Positions 43,431-54,241 of a DNA stretch of 64,000 bases are shown here, in pieces. The stretch's first letter is position 1, and each line of letters starts with the position of its first letter. Both the position numbers and the translations under genes were made by a program. Source of the stretch: Gnetum montanum (taxonomy: Eukaryota > Streptophyta > Gnetopsida > Gnetales > Gnetaceae); assembly GCA_015680685.1 (NCBI GenBank), contig MNCI01005769.1, positions 1 through 64,000 of the forward strand, written 5' to 3'. The notes under the pieces are model-generated. The model saw only the letters and a list, made by a program, of their open reading frames with translations. It did not search any database and was not told the origin of the DNA.

Positions 43431-46190
43431 AGGGCATTTGATGCGACTTTATGATATCGGCATGTGCGTTGATAATTTGAAAGGTTTTGATGGTTTTATA
43501 TTCACATTGTCTAACAAAAAAAAAACTTTGTTTTTATTTTTTATCGGTTTTTAGGAGCTCTTTTTTCTTCAGCTTCAATGCACATATGAAAGCGTGTTTT
43601 TCTATGTTGTTTTCTATAAGGTTATCATGTTGAATTTTAAGGAAGCTTTCAAATCCTTTCATTTCCACTAATATAATTTTGAGAAACGGTAGAATTGAAG
43701 TTTTCAGCGGAATTGAAAAGTGTTCCACAGGTTTGGATACTTGCAATTTATTAAACCTTACAATTTATTAAACGGATAGAATCACATACTTTTAGGTTCT
43801 TAAAGATGGTAAGTATGAAATTTAAAAATAAGTAAAAAATTAATATTTTACTAATAATGAGAAGTCTAGTGTGGATATACTTTCTATGTTAAATGGATGA
43901 AATCAAGGCATACACGAAATTTGACCAATATTTAGTGAAAGTGATAATGGCTTTTATAGGAAAAGGAATAAAGGCATACATGAAATATCGTCAATATTTA
44001 GTGAAAGTGATAATGGCTTTTAGAGGAGAAGGGTAAAATTAAAATAGAAGTAAAAGGGAGAGTCATTTACGTGGTTATCTTAATAGTTAGATTATACATC
44101 ATCAAATGATATTGTATTAAAAAAGCTAATATTTTAAAACTTTACTTAAATATGTATTAAATGCTATTTACAACTTGAAAGTGAGATGAAAGAGGTAAAA
44201 AGAGCATGTTTTGTCTTTGCTTTTGCTTTTGAGTTTTATTCATTTAAGTTTCATTTAGATAATATCATTTAAGATTTGGCATACATATGCTTTAGCTTTT
44301 TGATTTTTTCCATGAATAGGATATATTCGAAGAGTTATTAAGGGATATAATGATGTCTCAAGCATGATTCGAATCGACAACCTCTTGCCTAATAAGACAA
44401 TGAGCAAACTAGTAGGATAAGATTTTAAAAATGAATTATAATAGATTTAAAAAAAGAAACAATATGACAAAGTCCATTGAGGTTTGCTTAAGTGATGGTG
44501 AACTTAGACGAAGTGGTTTTGGATTACAACATGATCCTAAACAAGTGATACATTAGAAGTGTTAAAATTTGTAAGGGTAGATTATTGAAGCACTTTAGAT
44601 GTATTGCCAAAAACCTTAGGCCTTTTTCTATTTTCTTGCCTATATTTATGTTTTTGAGTCTTTTCTTTTATCATTTAAACGATAGTATTTCAGATATATT
44701 GCATCATTTTATTTTTTTTGAATATGATTTATTGTGTTGATATAGGAAAACACATTATGTCATTGCGAGGATTCATTCATGTCATACACTTGGACATTGT
44801 ACATTTATATTGATCAATGAAGCCATCAATAAGAGGTTGTTCTGATAGGTATAATTTGGTCCTTATAATTTTAACAACTTTAATAAACGTCATGGTCATT
44901 GAATTAGGAGGAAGAACTAAGGAAGGATGGAAAGGATATGTCATCAAAAGGATTTGCTGATTTCCCAAGATGCTACATTGGGACTTGTTATTACAAGGTA
45001 TAATTGCATAGAAAAGGATCATTCCCTAGAGGCTCAATGATCATTCCATCAAGACAAGGTTCATCTCGTTAGACTACTTTCTCTGTTTGGCAACTTTTTT
45101 TGATGCTACCATTGTTTGGACAACACTACCAAGGCAATGGTGGGACCATATTAATTCTTTAAATGTTCACCTTATAAACTAATATGCATCTTTGGATTTA
45201 TTGCACACGTTGCTAATCCAAATTTCTTAATGTTTTAAAAAATTGCATTAATATACTACAATAGCATGCAATAAAGTAATCTTGTTCAAAGAATGTTAAG
45301 GGCCTAATCCATTTTGCTTTGATGGAAATATTGGTGTTAGGCCATATCTCTCCATCCCAATCTTTTGACTCTTTTAAATTCAAATATTGATATTAAAAAA
45401 TGCCCTAAATATTATTAAGATCCTACTAACAATTAATTTTCTTCACTTAATTTCTCAAAATTGCAAAGTTTTTTCTTTTCATCTTTTTTTATATTGTCTA
45501 CTTAGTGTTAGGTATGTGATGTGCTTAGTGTCAAGCATAATTAATCTTATTCACCTTGATTTCTTAAAGTTCTAAAATTAGAAGATTTTTTCTTGCTATC
45601 TTGGTTTTTGATGCTTTTTACTTGGGGTCAATCAAGCATATCATGTACTTCTACTTTTTCTTTCCTTTAATGTTTTTTCTATTTGCCCATCCCAAATTAG
45701 GATGTAACTTTTGTTTTTTTGTTTGTTTTTTGGTTACATAGTTTTCAAATTAGAAAAAAAAAAAAACAAGATTAAATTAGGATGTAAATTACTTTCCAAA
45801 AATTTACCTATGAAAATTGGACCTCACAAAAAGTTAGACCAATTAAAACTTTCTTTAATGAAACTAAAATGTTAGACCATTTGAATGTATGTTGCCAAAA
45901 CAAAGTTACCAAAGTTAGATATTGTGATAAGTTATAATACAAAGCTAGGCACACATGAACAAAGTACACTTGTCTCTTGTAGCAAAGCAAAGTAACACAT
46001 ATTGCAATTGCACATCATCTTGATTTCATCATGTTGATTCACAGCAGTGGTTACATTGCAAGCTACATGTTAAGGTCATGATTTGCTTATTTACATATCC
46101 TCTCAAGAGCTTAGGACTTTAGAAATTTTATGGCCCTTGCTAGATCTCATAGGTTTTATCAATCCTCCATCTTCCACTAGTTATTAGTTA
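43431..46190. other. No gene; AT-rich intergenic DNA
   Basis: No credible ORF or element end. It contains a 66-bp tandem duplication (43,905-44,036) and A/T tracts near 43,516 and 45,755. Confidence 0.6.
43905..44036. repeat. 66-bp tandem duplication
   Basis: Two copies beginning AAGGCATACA (43,905 and 43,971), sharing the 20-mer CAATATTTAGTGAAAGTGAT and then AATGGCTTTTA. They differ at a handful of positions. Confidence 0.85.
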
Positions 46191-46192
46191 AT

Positions 46193-46250
46193 CTTAACAG
46201 GCACAAAGTACTTCACCAAGTGGATGGAAGCCATTTTTTTTAAAATTTGT
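46193..46250 (+). pseudogene. Short Ty3 integrase scrap
   Basis: The plus strand reads LTGTKYFTKWMEAIFFKICN, resembling the conserved D-Y-F-[ST]-K-W-[IV]-E-A stretch of Ty3 integrases, with Asp replaced by Lys. Only ~20 codons remain before the minus LTR at 46,300. Confidence 0.4.
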
Positions 46251-46299
46251 AACATCCAAGTATGTTTGTCATTTCACTTTAGATCATATAGTTACCCTT

Positions 46300-47102
46300 T
46301 GATGAGTGGTGAGGTACCCCTACACTCAACCATACGAATACGAGTGTGTATGCACGATTTAGTTGAACTTCGTGGATGGACTAGTTGTGGCACCTAAACA
46401 GTTATACGTTGATTGTAGTTCGTTGTCTTCCCACCTAGACTAGTAGTAGCTTTGTCACCTATGGTTTAGTCCAGAGTGAGGCATATGATGTTGTCCTAAT
46501 TCTACGTTACTCCTGATAATAGAAAAGATAAATTGATTAAACTAATAATAGAAGCAAAACCTAAATTAGCCTATGGCGATGGTATCTGTCCTTAATTGTT
46601 CGTACATGTCTTGGACTTTGTGGGATTACTACTGGGCGTGCCAAGTATTCACACCTAAATGCTCGTGATTAAGGTGTACATACTTTGCTTAATGACAGGA
46701 AAAGTAAATAACAGTAAATTGAACAATTACTAAAAAAGGCATTAAATAATTAAAACAACAAAAATTACTCTAAGCGAATGCTACAATGATGAAAGTAATC
46801 TCGATCTTTATTGCTGGTCATGCACATGTCCAAGTATGTCACACTCGAACAAAGGTGCCATGTAATTACAAACATCACACTGTGAGCATGCAATGGGAAT
46901 AACTAGCTTGAAAGAAAGAAACTAAAAACTAAACTACCAAAAGAACTAGAAAGAAAAGAACTTAACCAAAAATCGTCAACTGTGAGTCTGAGTGCTATAT
47001 TTATAGGCTAACACAGGAATCATGATATTGTGTATACGATATCATATCCAGGCTATGATATCGTGTACCCGATATCGAGGCCTGGTACACCACAATTCAT
47101 CA
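46300..47102 (-). mobile_element. Minus-strand LTR (3' LTR of a truncated copy G)
   Basis: 803 bp, TGATG...CATCA ends; minus-strand TATAAATA at 46,998-47,005 and GATATC palindromes between it and the end. It is followed at 47,103 by the inverted polypurine tract TACCCCCACGACTGAAT, so it is a 3' LTR. Only about 120 bp of internal sequence (to 47,223) precede the insertion of element E. No matching target duplication at its outer end was found. Confidence 0.85.
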
Positions 47103-47223
47103 TACCCCCACGACTGAATAAAAACTTGTCCTCAAGTTAATACAATGAGAAGTGAGTTCCTTACAAAACATTATGAAGATATGGGATTATTGACTACTAC
47201 TAACTAACCATGCTATAGTATGG
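47103..47223 (-). mobile_element. Internal remnant of copy G next to its 3' LTR
   Basis: Polypurine tract plus about 100 bp resembling 60,984-61,060 of element D. It ends TATGG at the 5' LTR of element E. Confidence 0.65.
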
Positions 47224-48036
47224 TGATGGGACGCGATATCGCATGGGCCGCAATATCGCGTACGCGATATCGCATCGTCCTCTGCAATATCACGGTGCGC
47301 CGTCAAGTCTATAAATAAGAGGTGGCTCTCCCTTGTTTTCCATCTAGATCTAGACCCTTAGCGAAACTCTGGTAGTTTTACCTCTCCAAAGATAGAATAT
47401 TTTCCATGTGCCCGCAGTAGGAGCTCCAAAGTGAACGGATCTTTATTCAAGCAAATATTGTACTTGAACACATGTTTGTGTACGGCAATAAAGATGAACT
47501 TCTTGGATAAACCTTGCAGTGCATGGAATAGGCTAAATAGGACTTTATTTATTGTTATTTATTGTTTGTCATTTAAATGCTTTATTAGATATTAAATCTC
47601 TCTCAACCCTTCTCTCCTAGTTAAGTGTCTCAGTATGACCGCTTTGAGCACGTGTGTTACTCTTGGTGATCCCAGCAACGATTAGCGTTTAGTAACCAAG
47701 GTTGCATTGGTTCAGGGTGTGAACGGTAAGTGGGAACGGATGCTGACGCTAGGTTAATTAAGACTTAGATAGTTAGTTAAAGGTAGTTAATTAGTCTCTT
47801 TACCCTTCACCTTATTAGCATAGGAGATAAAGCAAAAAAGCTATAAAAATCATATACCTCAAACTTACTTAACCATACTACCATGACAAATACAAGTAAG
47901 TCTGGGAAGACAATGAATAATTAACCTTAAGTGTTCCATGAGGCATGTAAGCACTTAGTTTGCAGAGTTCGACTAGATCGTGCGTGTAACACTCGTATTC
48001 GTATGGTTGAGTGTAGGGGTACCTTGCCACTCATCA
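47224..48036 (+). mobile_element. 5' LTR of element E
   Basis: 813 bp. U3 carries GCGATATCGC at 47,233-47,242 and 47,264-47,273 plus two variants (GCAATATCGC, GCAATATCAC) before TATAAATA at 47,310. Ends ACTCATCA. Confidence 0.9.
47233..47317 (+). promoter_or_regulatory. LTR promoter: palindrome array plus TATA box
   Basis: Four GCGATATCGC-type palindromes within 61 bp upstream of TATAAATAAGAGG. The same architecture is seen in every family LTR. It is a plausible binding site array for a dimeric host factor; this is inference. Confidence 0.55.
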
Positions 48037-48037
48037 T

Positions 48038-48056
48038 TGGCGCCATTGCCGAGGAC
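48038..48056 (+). other. Primer-binding site of element E, tRNA-Asp type
   Basis: TGGCGCCATTGCCGAGGAC, one base after the LTR end, close to the complement of plant tRNA-Asp 3' end. Defines the element's strand. Confidence 0.9.
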
Positions 48057-48177
48057 TAAGTGTTTGTGCGCTAAGTAGAACATAGGAAATCACTCACATT
48101 GTTGGGAGCTTAAATGAACTTTAGGGTTAATTAAAGAAAATTTATATAATGGTTAAATAGCACACCGATAAGACACA

Positions 48178-50145
48178 ATGTCTTCTTCTTCTTCTCACAG
48201 GAGCATTACACCACCTAGGGATCATACAAGAAATAGTCGACAGTCTAAAACACATAACTAAAATCAGCCAGTTCCTCAACAATATAGGGTGGTATATACT
48301 CATCCCGATGAGTATATACCCATCCTCCATTAGGATGAAAAGATGTGTTGGAGAGACTTGCAAGGTAACATAGTGTTACCTCTAGATTATGCAGTCCCCA
48401 ACATGCTCCTCCATGCTCTGGCACAGATAAGCATGAAAAAATTATATGCTGAATATGTTGTTTTAGATTTTGACATGAGGGATTACCATCCCACATCCGC
48501 ACAACGTTCAAGGGACTTAAGGCAGGAGAGCCACCATACATTGTTGAAGGGCAAAGGGGTCCCACACGTCCTAAGTGAAATTGGAGATGGTGAACCACTT
48601 ATAATGGGTTCTCTATCAAAAGATGTTCCCCTTCCTAATGATAGTGAAGAGGTGGGGTATTAGAACTTATGCTCTATGATACACAACCTTGGTTCTAATC
48701 CCCGTGAATGCCAACTGTTCACTGAGGGAACAACAACAAACGACAAGGATGGGCACTCAGATCGTCATCATGATCGGGGCCGAAGCCATAGAAGAGAAGA
48801 CAAGAAACATCATCATGGAAATGGTTCTCCTTCTTCATCCCCTTCATATCATCATTCACCCTCTCCTTCCACATCGAGGTGCATTCATCAAGAGCATAAC
48901 AGTGAGGATAAGGGTAAGAAAAATGAGAGACCTCAACGAGAGAGTCAAGAGAGAGGACGAGGGCAGTTAAGAGAATCAAGGCATGAAAGAAGGGAAAGTA
49001 GGAAACAATGTAGACATCATAGACGTCATGAAAGAGATGATCATGACGAACCCCTACTTGCCACCTGAAGCATGCTAAATATAACGGAGGCTGTGAGAAT
49101 CCTAACAAGGCATCAAAAGGATAGTCGGATCAAGCGCTTAGACATGAATAACATCCCACGATTCGAAGGGGGATATAACGCTGATCCACAAAATCATTTA
49201 CAGGCATTCCACAATGTCTGCGCCTTGCAAAACATAGAAAATGAGTGGCAAAAGCTAAAGTTGTTTCCTAGGACACTTATTAAGGAAGCAGAGAGTTGGT
49301 ACCAGTCCTTAGAACCGGAAACCATCAATAGGTGGAGTACGATGTTAGAACTCCTCAACGATAAATATCAGACGTACTCTAGAGTCTAACTTGCATAAGC
49401 AGATCCAAGGATGGAAGCAAGGAAGTCATGAACCCTTGGATGCTGCCATGGGCCGCTACTACGCATTGTTACATCGTTGCCTAGGCCATGGTTACGCACA
49501 GTGGGATCAACTTCACCATCTCGTAGATGGGCTAAGTATGAAACTAGGAGAACCCTTGGGACTTATGCCCAAGGGAGACTATCAGAACTTAGATCCCATG
49601 AGATTCACAGATTGTTGGAGCATGTAGCCAAAGAAGAAGGGGAGCTACGAAAAAGAGAAAACATGGAAGAATATAACCGTGATCCTTCCCTTTGGAAGAG
49701 GGGAGTGAGATTTTGCGATGAAGAGGATGAGTCACCACTCGAAGAGTTGGTGAACAGAAAAACCTTGTCACTTCAGAAGCTAACAACGGAAGTAGTGTCT
49801 AAGGTAGATCAGATACAGGACTCCTTGGATAGTAGACTCGAACTTGTCCTGAAAATTGTAGAGGAGTCTAAGGAGGAACGAAGTAGTGACAAGGACAAGA
49901 AAAAGCAGAGAGATTCAGGCCTTACACGTGACAAGGGTAAGGGGAAAATAACTATTGTTGATGAGGTTGTGGATTCGGACATAGACAATGACGGTGGATG
50001 TGAGATCTACCAACATGACCATCCTAAGGGATGTTGTCCAATCATCTCACATCTACAAGATTCTAGGGTGTATGCACTCAACCCGAGACTTAACAGACGA
50101 CAGAAACCCCAGAGGTTACCTTATTCTCAAGGTAACCCAAGATAG
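48178..50145 (+). pseudogene. Gag of element E
   Basis: ATG at 48,178 (MSSSSSHRSITPPRDHTR). Blocks: WRDLQGNIVLPLD, DFDMRDYHPTSAQR, His/Arg/Glu-rich linker (48,700-49,060), NNIPRFEGGYNADPQNHLQA, TMLELLNDKYQTYSRV, YYALLHRCLGHGYAQWDQL, RTLGTYAQGRLSELRSHEIH, acidic/lysine-rich C-terminus with GCEIYQHDHPKGCCP to 50,145. The same order as gag of B and F. Broken by stops (near 48,257, 48,663, 49,069) and a frameshift near 49,390-49,480; the last 222-codon frame (49,477-50,145) is open. Gag forms the element's particle and is what a non-autonomous element would need in cis for packaging. Confidence 0.85.
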
Positions 50146-50679
50146 TTCCACCAACCATTAATGTACTATCCAAGTGGAACTCCACCACAACCCATCGGGT
50201 AACATCAGTAGTGGCAACACCCACAGTCATGGGAGATGCCACCGCCTAAACAACAATACATTTACTAGTAGCCAGACCCATATGGATACTACGTGCAGTA
50301 GCCAATTTCTCCAAGTGACTCCATGGGTCACATAACTCCCCAACGTCTCTACCAAGTTTGGGAGTACTTTAGAAGGAATCCTTCTCCTCCGAGAGACGTT
50401 CCACATCCATACCATCCTCCAAATCCGTTCGCCTCTCTTTAGCCTGTAGTTCCCATACCACCTGCTCCAACAATGTAAGGGGAACTCCCCACTCAACCGC
50501 AGCAACGTAACACTATGAGAGCTGTGAACCTTCAACCTGTTATTGGTTCTAACAATTGCAAAAAGAGAAGACATTTCTTCAGAACCAAAAGCCCAAACAA
50601 GCTCTCATAACCACAAGCGGTTGAGTCTGTGATCACTCCTCCAACACAAAGGCTTCGGAGCCCCCTTCAATTCAACAAC

Positions 50680-51526
50680 AGAGCTTAACGTATACGGTTA
50701 TGTTAACACATACTGTAACTGACTGGATCAAGGTAGGCCACCTTCCCATGAAACTATCTGACCCTGAAAGTTCCTTAATCTACCTCCAAGTCACTCGGAA
50801 CGAACCACATAAGGATCTTCTTGACTCAGGTTTCGGAGTCAACTTAATCTCATGAGAATGTATCAAGCCTAGAACCTGCCCCAACTTAAGAAGAGCAATA
50901 TCCAACTAGAGTTGGCTGACCAGTCCATCAACATTCCCTTGGGATTGGTGGAGGACATCATTACCAATGTGTGTGCTTGATCATACCCAGCTGATTTCCT
51001 GGTGATAGAAGTTAATAGCAATGAAAGGGACTTCCCAATTATAATGGGAAGGACATGGCTAAGTATAATAGATGCATGCCTAGGAATTCGCGATCTTTCC
51101 TTGGAAATATCTAAGGTAAATATTTATGGAAAGATCGAGAAGAAGAAAGTTCCATGCATCACATATAGTGACTCATTGGGTGATGACATGGAGGAATGCT
51201 TCGCATCTCCTACATGCAACAGGTGTGCCCTTGAAACTTTGAGACAAAGGTGCCTGTATGTAGCAACCACACAATAAGTAGACACCCCGTGGTTAACAGC
51301 TAATCGAAAGAGCAAACCAACATGCATGGAACGAACTGGGGGAACAACTCATGCCCATAATGAAGGCATAGATACATTGGAGTATGAGCATCATCAACTT
51401 CCACCCCTTAATCTAAGAACATCAATTGGGAGAATTTGGACACTTCTAAGAAATTCAAACAGACACTCATTATTTTGGATCTCTCCCTTTCCATTCAGTC
51501 ATGGGGGAGATGGCCACCTATGCTAA
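50680..51526 (+). pseudogene. Aspartic protease region of element E ending at the pol deletion
   Basis: The frame shows LLDSGFGVNLIS (active-site DSG kept, then a stop), NLPQLKKSNIQLELADQSIN, DFPIIMGRTWLS, LSLEISKVNIYGKIEKKKVP, then RCLYVATTQ. Instead of running into RT it crosses at about 51,465-51,480 to the end-of-pol sequence and stops after GGDGHLC. Stops early in the domain make it inactive. Element D has the same layout without those stops. Confidence 0.8.
51494..51508 (+). other. First polypurine-like tract, element E
   Basis: TTCAGTCATGGGGGA at the end of pol sequence; nearly identical to the tract before the 3' LTR. Also present in B (21,810), D (62,915) and A (about 3,150). Confidence 0.55.
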
Positions 51527-51529
51527 TCA

Positions 51530-52306
51530 TTTGGGGCCCTCAGTTCTTTTTAAGTTTTTGTTTTATAGATTTTTGTTTCACACGTTTTTGTTTCAAACAT
51601 TTTTGTTTTACAAATTTCTTTAACTTTTCTTATTTTTGTTTTACAACATCGTTATACTTTTTCATTTTGTGTGTGTGTGTGTGTTATCCACCTTATCAAG
51701 TTTGTCACCAATAAGTGTTCTTCGAGATGGTATGAACTATTTTATAGTGATTAATAATGTTTAGTTTTTACCTTTAAGTCAAAATGTTGATACTAAGGTA
51801 TGGTTCTTTTGATATGGTAGGAAATGAGTTCACTTCATCCATTCATCCACAAGTTTCTATGGTCTCTCTTGGCTTGGAAATGGATAGTCCCTTTCTAATA
51901 AGAACTATAACGAATCTGTGACTGGGCATTTCTCAAACTAAGGAAGGACTCAAGGATTGAAAAGGGTGTGACTTCAAGGGAACTTGATGCATTTGTGTTG
52001 GCCGTTCTCTTGGGTGCTTGGATGTTTTCTTCTTGAGTTTTCTCACCGTTTTGACGTTACCCAATTATCGAGAAGCTGAGCCAATAAAAATAACAAAGTC
52101 TTTGCATGGTGTGGTTCTCACACATAAACACATAAAAAAAAACTGTGAGAATTCAAAGCACACCCTTAGATGAAATAATCATTTGGGCTACAAGTACTGG
52201 TTATGGAACTAAAATAAAAATGTTCCCTCTAACTAAGGCCCTTCTCACTTCCCATTCTCTCCTCCTTGTTTCATTGGAATGGTGGTGACTCTTTGGGAAG
52301 GCATTC
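51530..52306 (+). mobile_element. Element E 3' region, non-coding part
   Basis: T-rich with tandem TTTTGTTT(C/T)ACA words (51,550-51,650) and (TG)n at 51,668-51,684. Matches B and D inverted. No gene. Confidence 0.6.
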
Positions 52307-52558
52307 TTGTTACTTCAAGTGGATGGATTGGCCAAATGTATTAATTTGAAGTCACTGGATGTGGTTTTTTTGAGGCCAGATTTGGAATGGGATCTACTAA
52401 GTCACATTAATCATGCACTACACAAGGGCTTGTACACCACCTTGTTCTTGGGACTCCATTCCATTCTCTTCTCTTCATCCTTCTCTCCATTGTTGACCTC
52501 ATTGCTAGTTGTATCATTAGTGTATATTTTTGTTGATGCATTATTTTCTTTTTGGTAA
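52210..52558 (+). pseudogene. Unrecognised hydrophobic ORF in the Ty3 3' region, copy E
   Basis: Open from 52,307 to 52,558: LLLQVDGLAKCINLKSLDVV, then LEWDLLSHINHALHKGLYTT and a hydrophobic LVVSLVYIF end. It keeps TGG where B and D have TGA. The upstream hydrophobic part (52,210-52,306) is in another frame. Same frame as B 20,709-21,080 and D about 61,870-62,220. Confidence 0.35.
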
Positions 52559-52848
52559 ACTCTTATGGTTATGACTTTAACTCTTGTTCCAAATGACATT
52601 CCTAGAGCCTACGGACTCTTTGAATGTGGGTTTGTCAGGGTATTAAGGGCATGAGCTTGCTTTGGGGAGGACCCATTGGCATTCCTCTTTGGTGCACCAG
52701 TTAAATTATTTCCCCTAACATTTTTACAATCTACTCAATTTTGTTCATTTCCATCTTGACATCCATTTCATCAACGTTATAGTTGTCCATTTTTATCCAT
52801 CGTTCTTATTCATTTCCTTTTTCCATTCTATCACTACTGGAGGTTCGC

Positions 52849-52865
52849 AATTAGTCATGGGGGTA
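52849..52865 (+). other. Second polypurine-like tract, element E
   Basis: AATTAGTCATGGGGGTA, about 545 bp before the functional-position tract at 53,394-53,410. Confidence 0.6.
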
Positions 52866-53038
52866 CAGGGCCCAATTTTTTCGATTTTCTCCTAATCCCT
52901 ACATCTTCGGTAGTCACCAATATTATATCTCCAGATCGGTAATCATCCATACTACAAGCTAGCCAATAGACCGTTCACCGAAGCAAGGTATCAACTGCAT
53001 TGAAAATTCATTCACCCTTGCTAATATAAGATTGTGTT

Positions 53039-53227
53039 GTGTGTGTAGATGGTAATCATATAACAACGGATTGGATCTGGAAGGAACACTTGGAATGGAG
53101 TGGTGCTGAAGCAGCTATGCAAGGAGCAAGATCGATGGTGCACTTATGGATAGACAACAAAAGACGCAATCTTGGCATTGGCAACAACAAAACTTCTTCC
53201 TTCCTCTCTTTCTCAGCTACCAAATAA
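53039..53227 (+). pseudogene. Recurrent small frame in the element 3' region, copy E
   Basis: 62 codons after a TTGTGTTGTGTGTGTAG splice-acceptor-like run: WIWKEHLEWSGAEAAMQGAR, then a basic NKRRN segment and FSATK stop. Matches copies B and D and most of I. Product unknown. Confidence 0.3.
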
Positions 53228-53393
53228 GGCCTGATGTCAAATGTAATAAAGTGTTTACTCTTGTTGTCGTGAACACTAGTTTTGTCTTGTCTTGTAATGA
53301 TGATTCGTTCACATGTCATTCCATTAGTTCCATTTTGAGTCAATAATCCCATACCTTCCCAATATTTTGTAAGGAACTCAAGGATGATTTTTC

Positions 53394-53410
53394 ATTCAGT
53401 CATGGGGGTA
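53394..53410 (+). other. Polypurine tract of element E
   Basis: ATTCAGTCATGGGGGTA immediately before the 3' LTR; the expected primer for plus-strand DNA synthesis. Confidence 0.8.
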
Positions 53411-54241
53411 TGATGGGATGCGATATCGCATGGGCCGTGATATTGCATCAGCTGCGATATCGTGTATGCGATATCACATCGTCCCCCACGATATCGCAGT
53501 GCACCACCAAGTCTATAAATAATAGGCGGCTCTCCCTTATTTTTCATCTAGATCTAGACCCTTAGAGAAACTCTGGCAGTTTTACCTCTCTAGAGATAGA
53601 ATATTTTCCATGTGCCTATAGTAGAATCTCTAAAGTGACCGGATCTTTATTTGAGAAAATATTGTACCTGAACACATATTTGTGTATGGCAATAAAAGAT
53701 GAACTTCTTGGATAAACCTTACAGTGCATGGAATAGGATAAATAGGACTTTGTTTATTATTATTTATTGTTTGTCATTTAAATGCTTTATTAGTTATTAA
53801 ATCTCTCTTAACCCTTCTCTCCTAGTTAAGTGCCTCAGTACGACGGCTTCGAGCACATGCGTTACGCTTGGTGATCCCAACAACGATTAGCGTTTGGTAA
53901 CCAAGGTTGCATTGGTTCAGGGTGTGAACGGTAAGTGGGAATGGATGTTGACGCTAGGTTAATTAAGACTTAGATAGTTAGTTAAAGTTAGTTAATTAGT
54001 CTCTTTACCCTTCACCTTATCAGCATAGGAGATAAAAAAGAAAAGCTATAAAAATCATATACCTTAGAATTACTTAACCATACTACTGTGACAAATACAA
54101 GTAAGTCTAGAAAGACAATGAATAATTAACCTTAAGTGTTCCATGAGGCATGTAGGCACTTAGTCTACGGAGTTCGACTGGATCATGCATGTACCACTCA
54201 TATTCGTATGGTTGAGTGTAGGGGTACCTTGCCATTCATCA
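53411..54241 (+). mobile_element. 3' LTR of element E
   Basis: 831 bp, TGATG...CATCA. TATAAATA at 53,514-53,521. It has one more palindrome unit in U3 than the 5' LTR (extra ~18 bp near 53,445). Mostly transition differences from the 5' copy. Confidence 0.9.

Larger units (their letters stand above)
47224..54241 (+). mobile_element. Complete Ty3-derived element E without RT, RNase H or integrase
   Basis: 7,018 bp: 5' LTR (47,224-48,036), spacer base, PBS (48,038-48,056), gag, protease, ~1.9 kb 3' region, polypurine tract, 3' LTR (53,411-54,241). The flanking pentamers TATGG/TGTGG may be a target duplication with one change. Compared with element B about 2.6 kb from just after the protease linker to the end of integrase is absent. 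The LTRs differ by several percent by eye, so insertion is not recent. Requires trans-acting pol to have moved. Confidence 0.9.

Noticed and set aside
44370-44420. tRNA-like string around GATTCGAATCGACAACCTC
   Set aside because: Resembles a T-loop B-box, but no acceptor stem, D-arm or anticodon arm could be formed in the flanking bases.
43431-46190. Possible second host gene downstream
   Set aside because: No frame over ~90 codons with sensible composition, no splice-linked series of frames, strongly AT-rich.
47224-48036. GATATC-rich arrays considered as CRISPR-like or satellite repeats
   Set aside because: Units are short palindromes inside LTRs, without regular unique spacers, and this is plant DNA.
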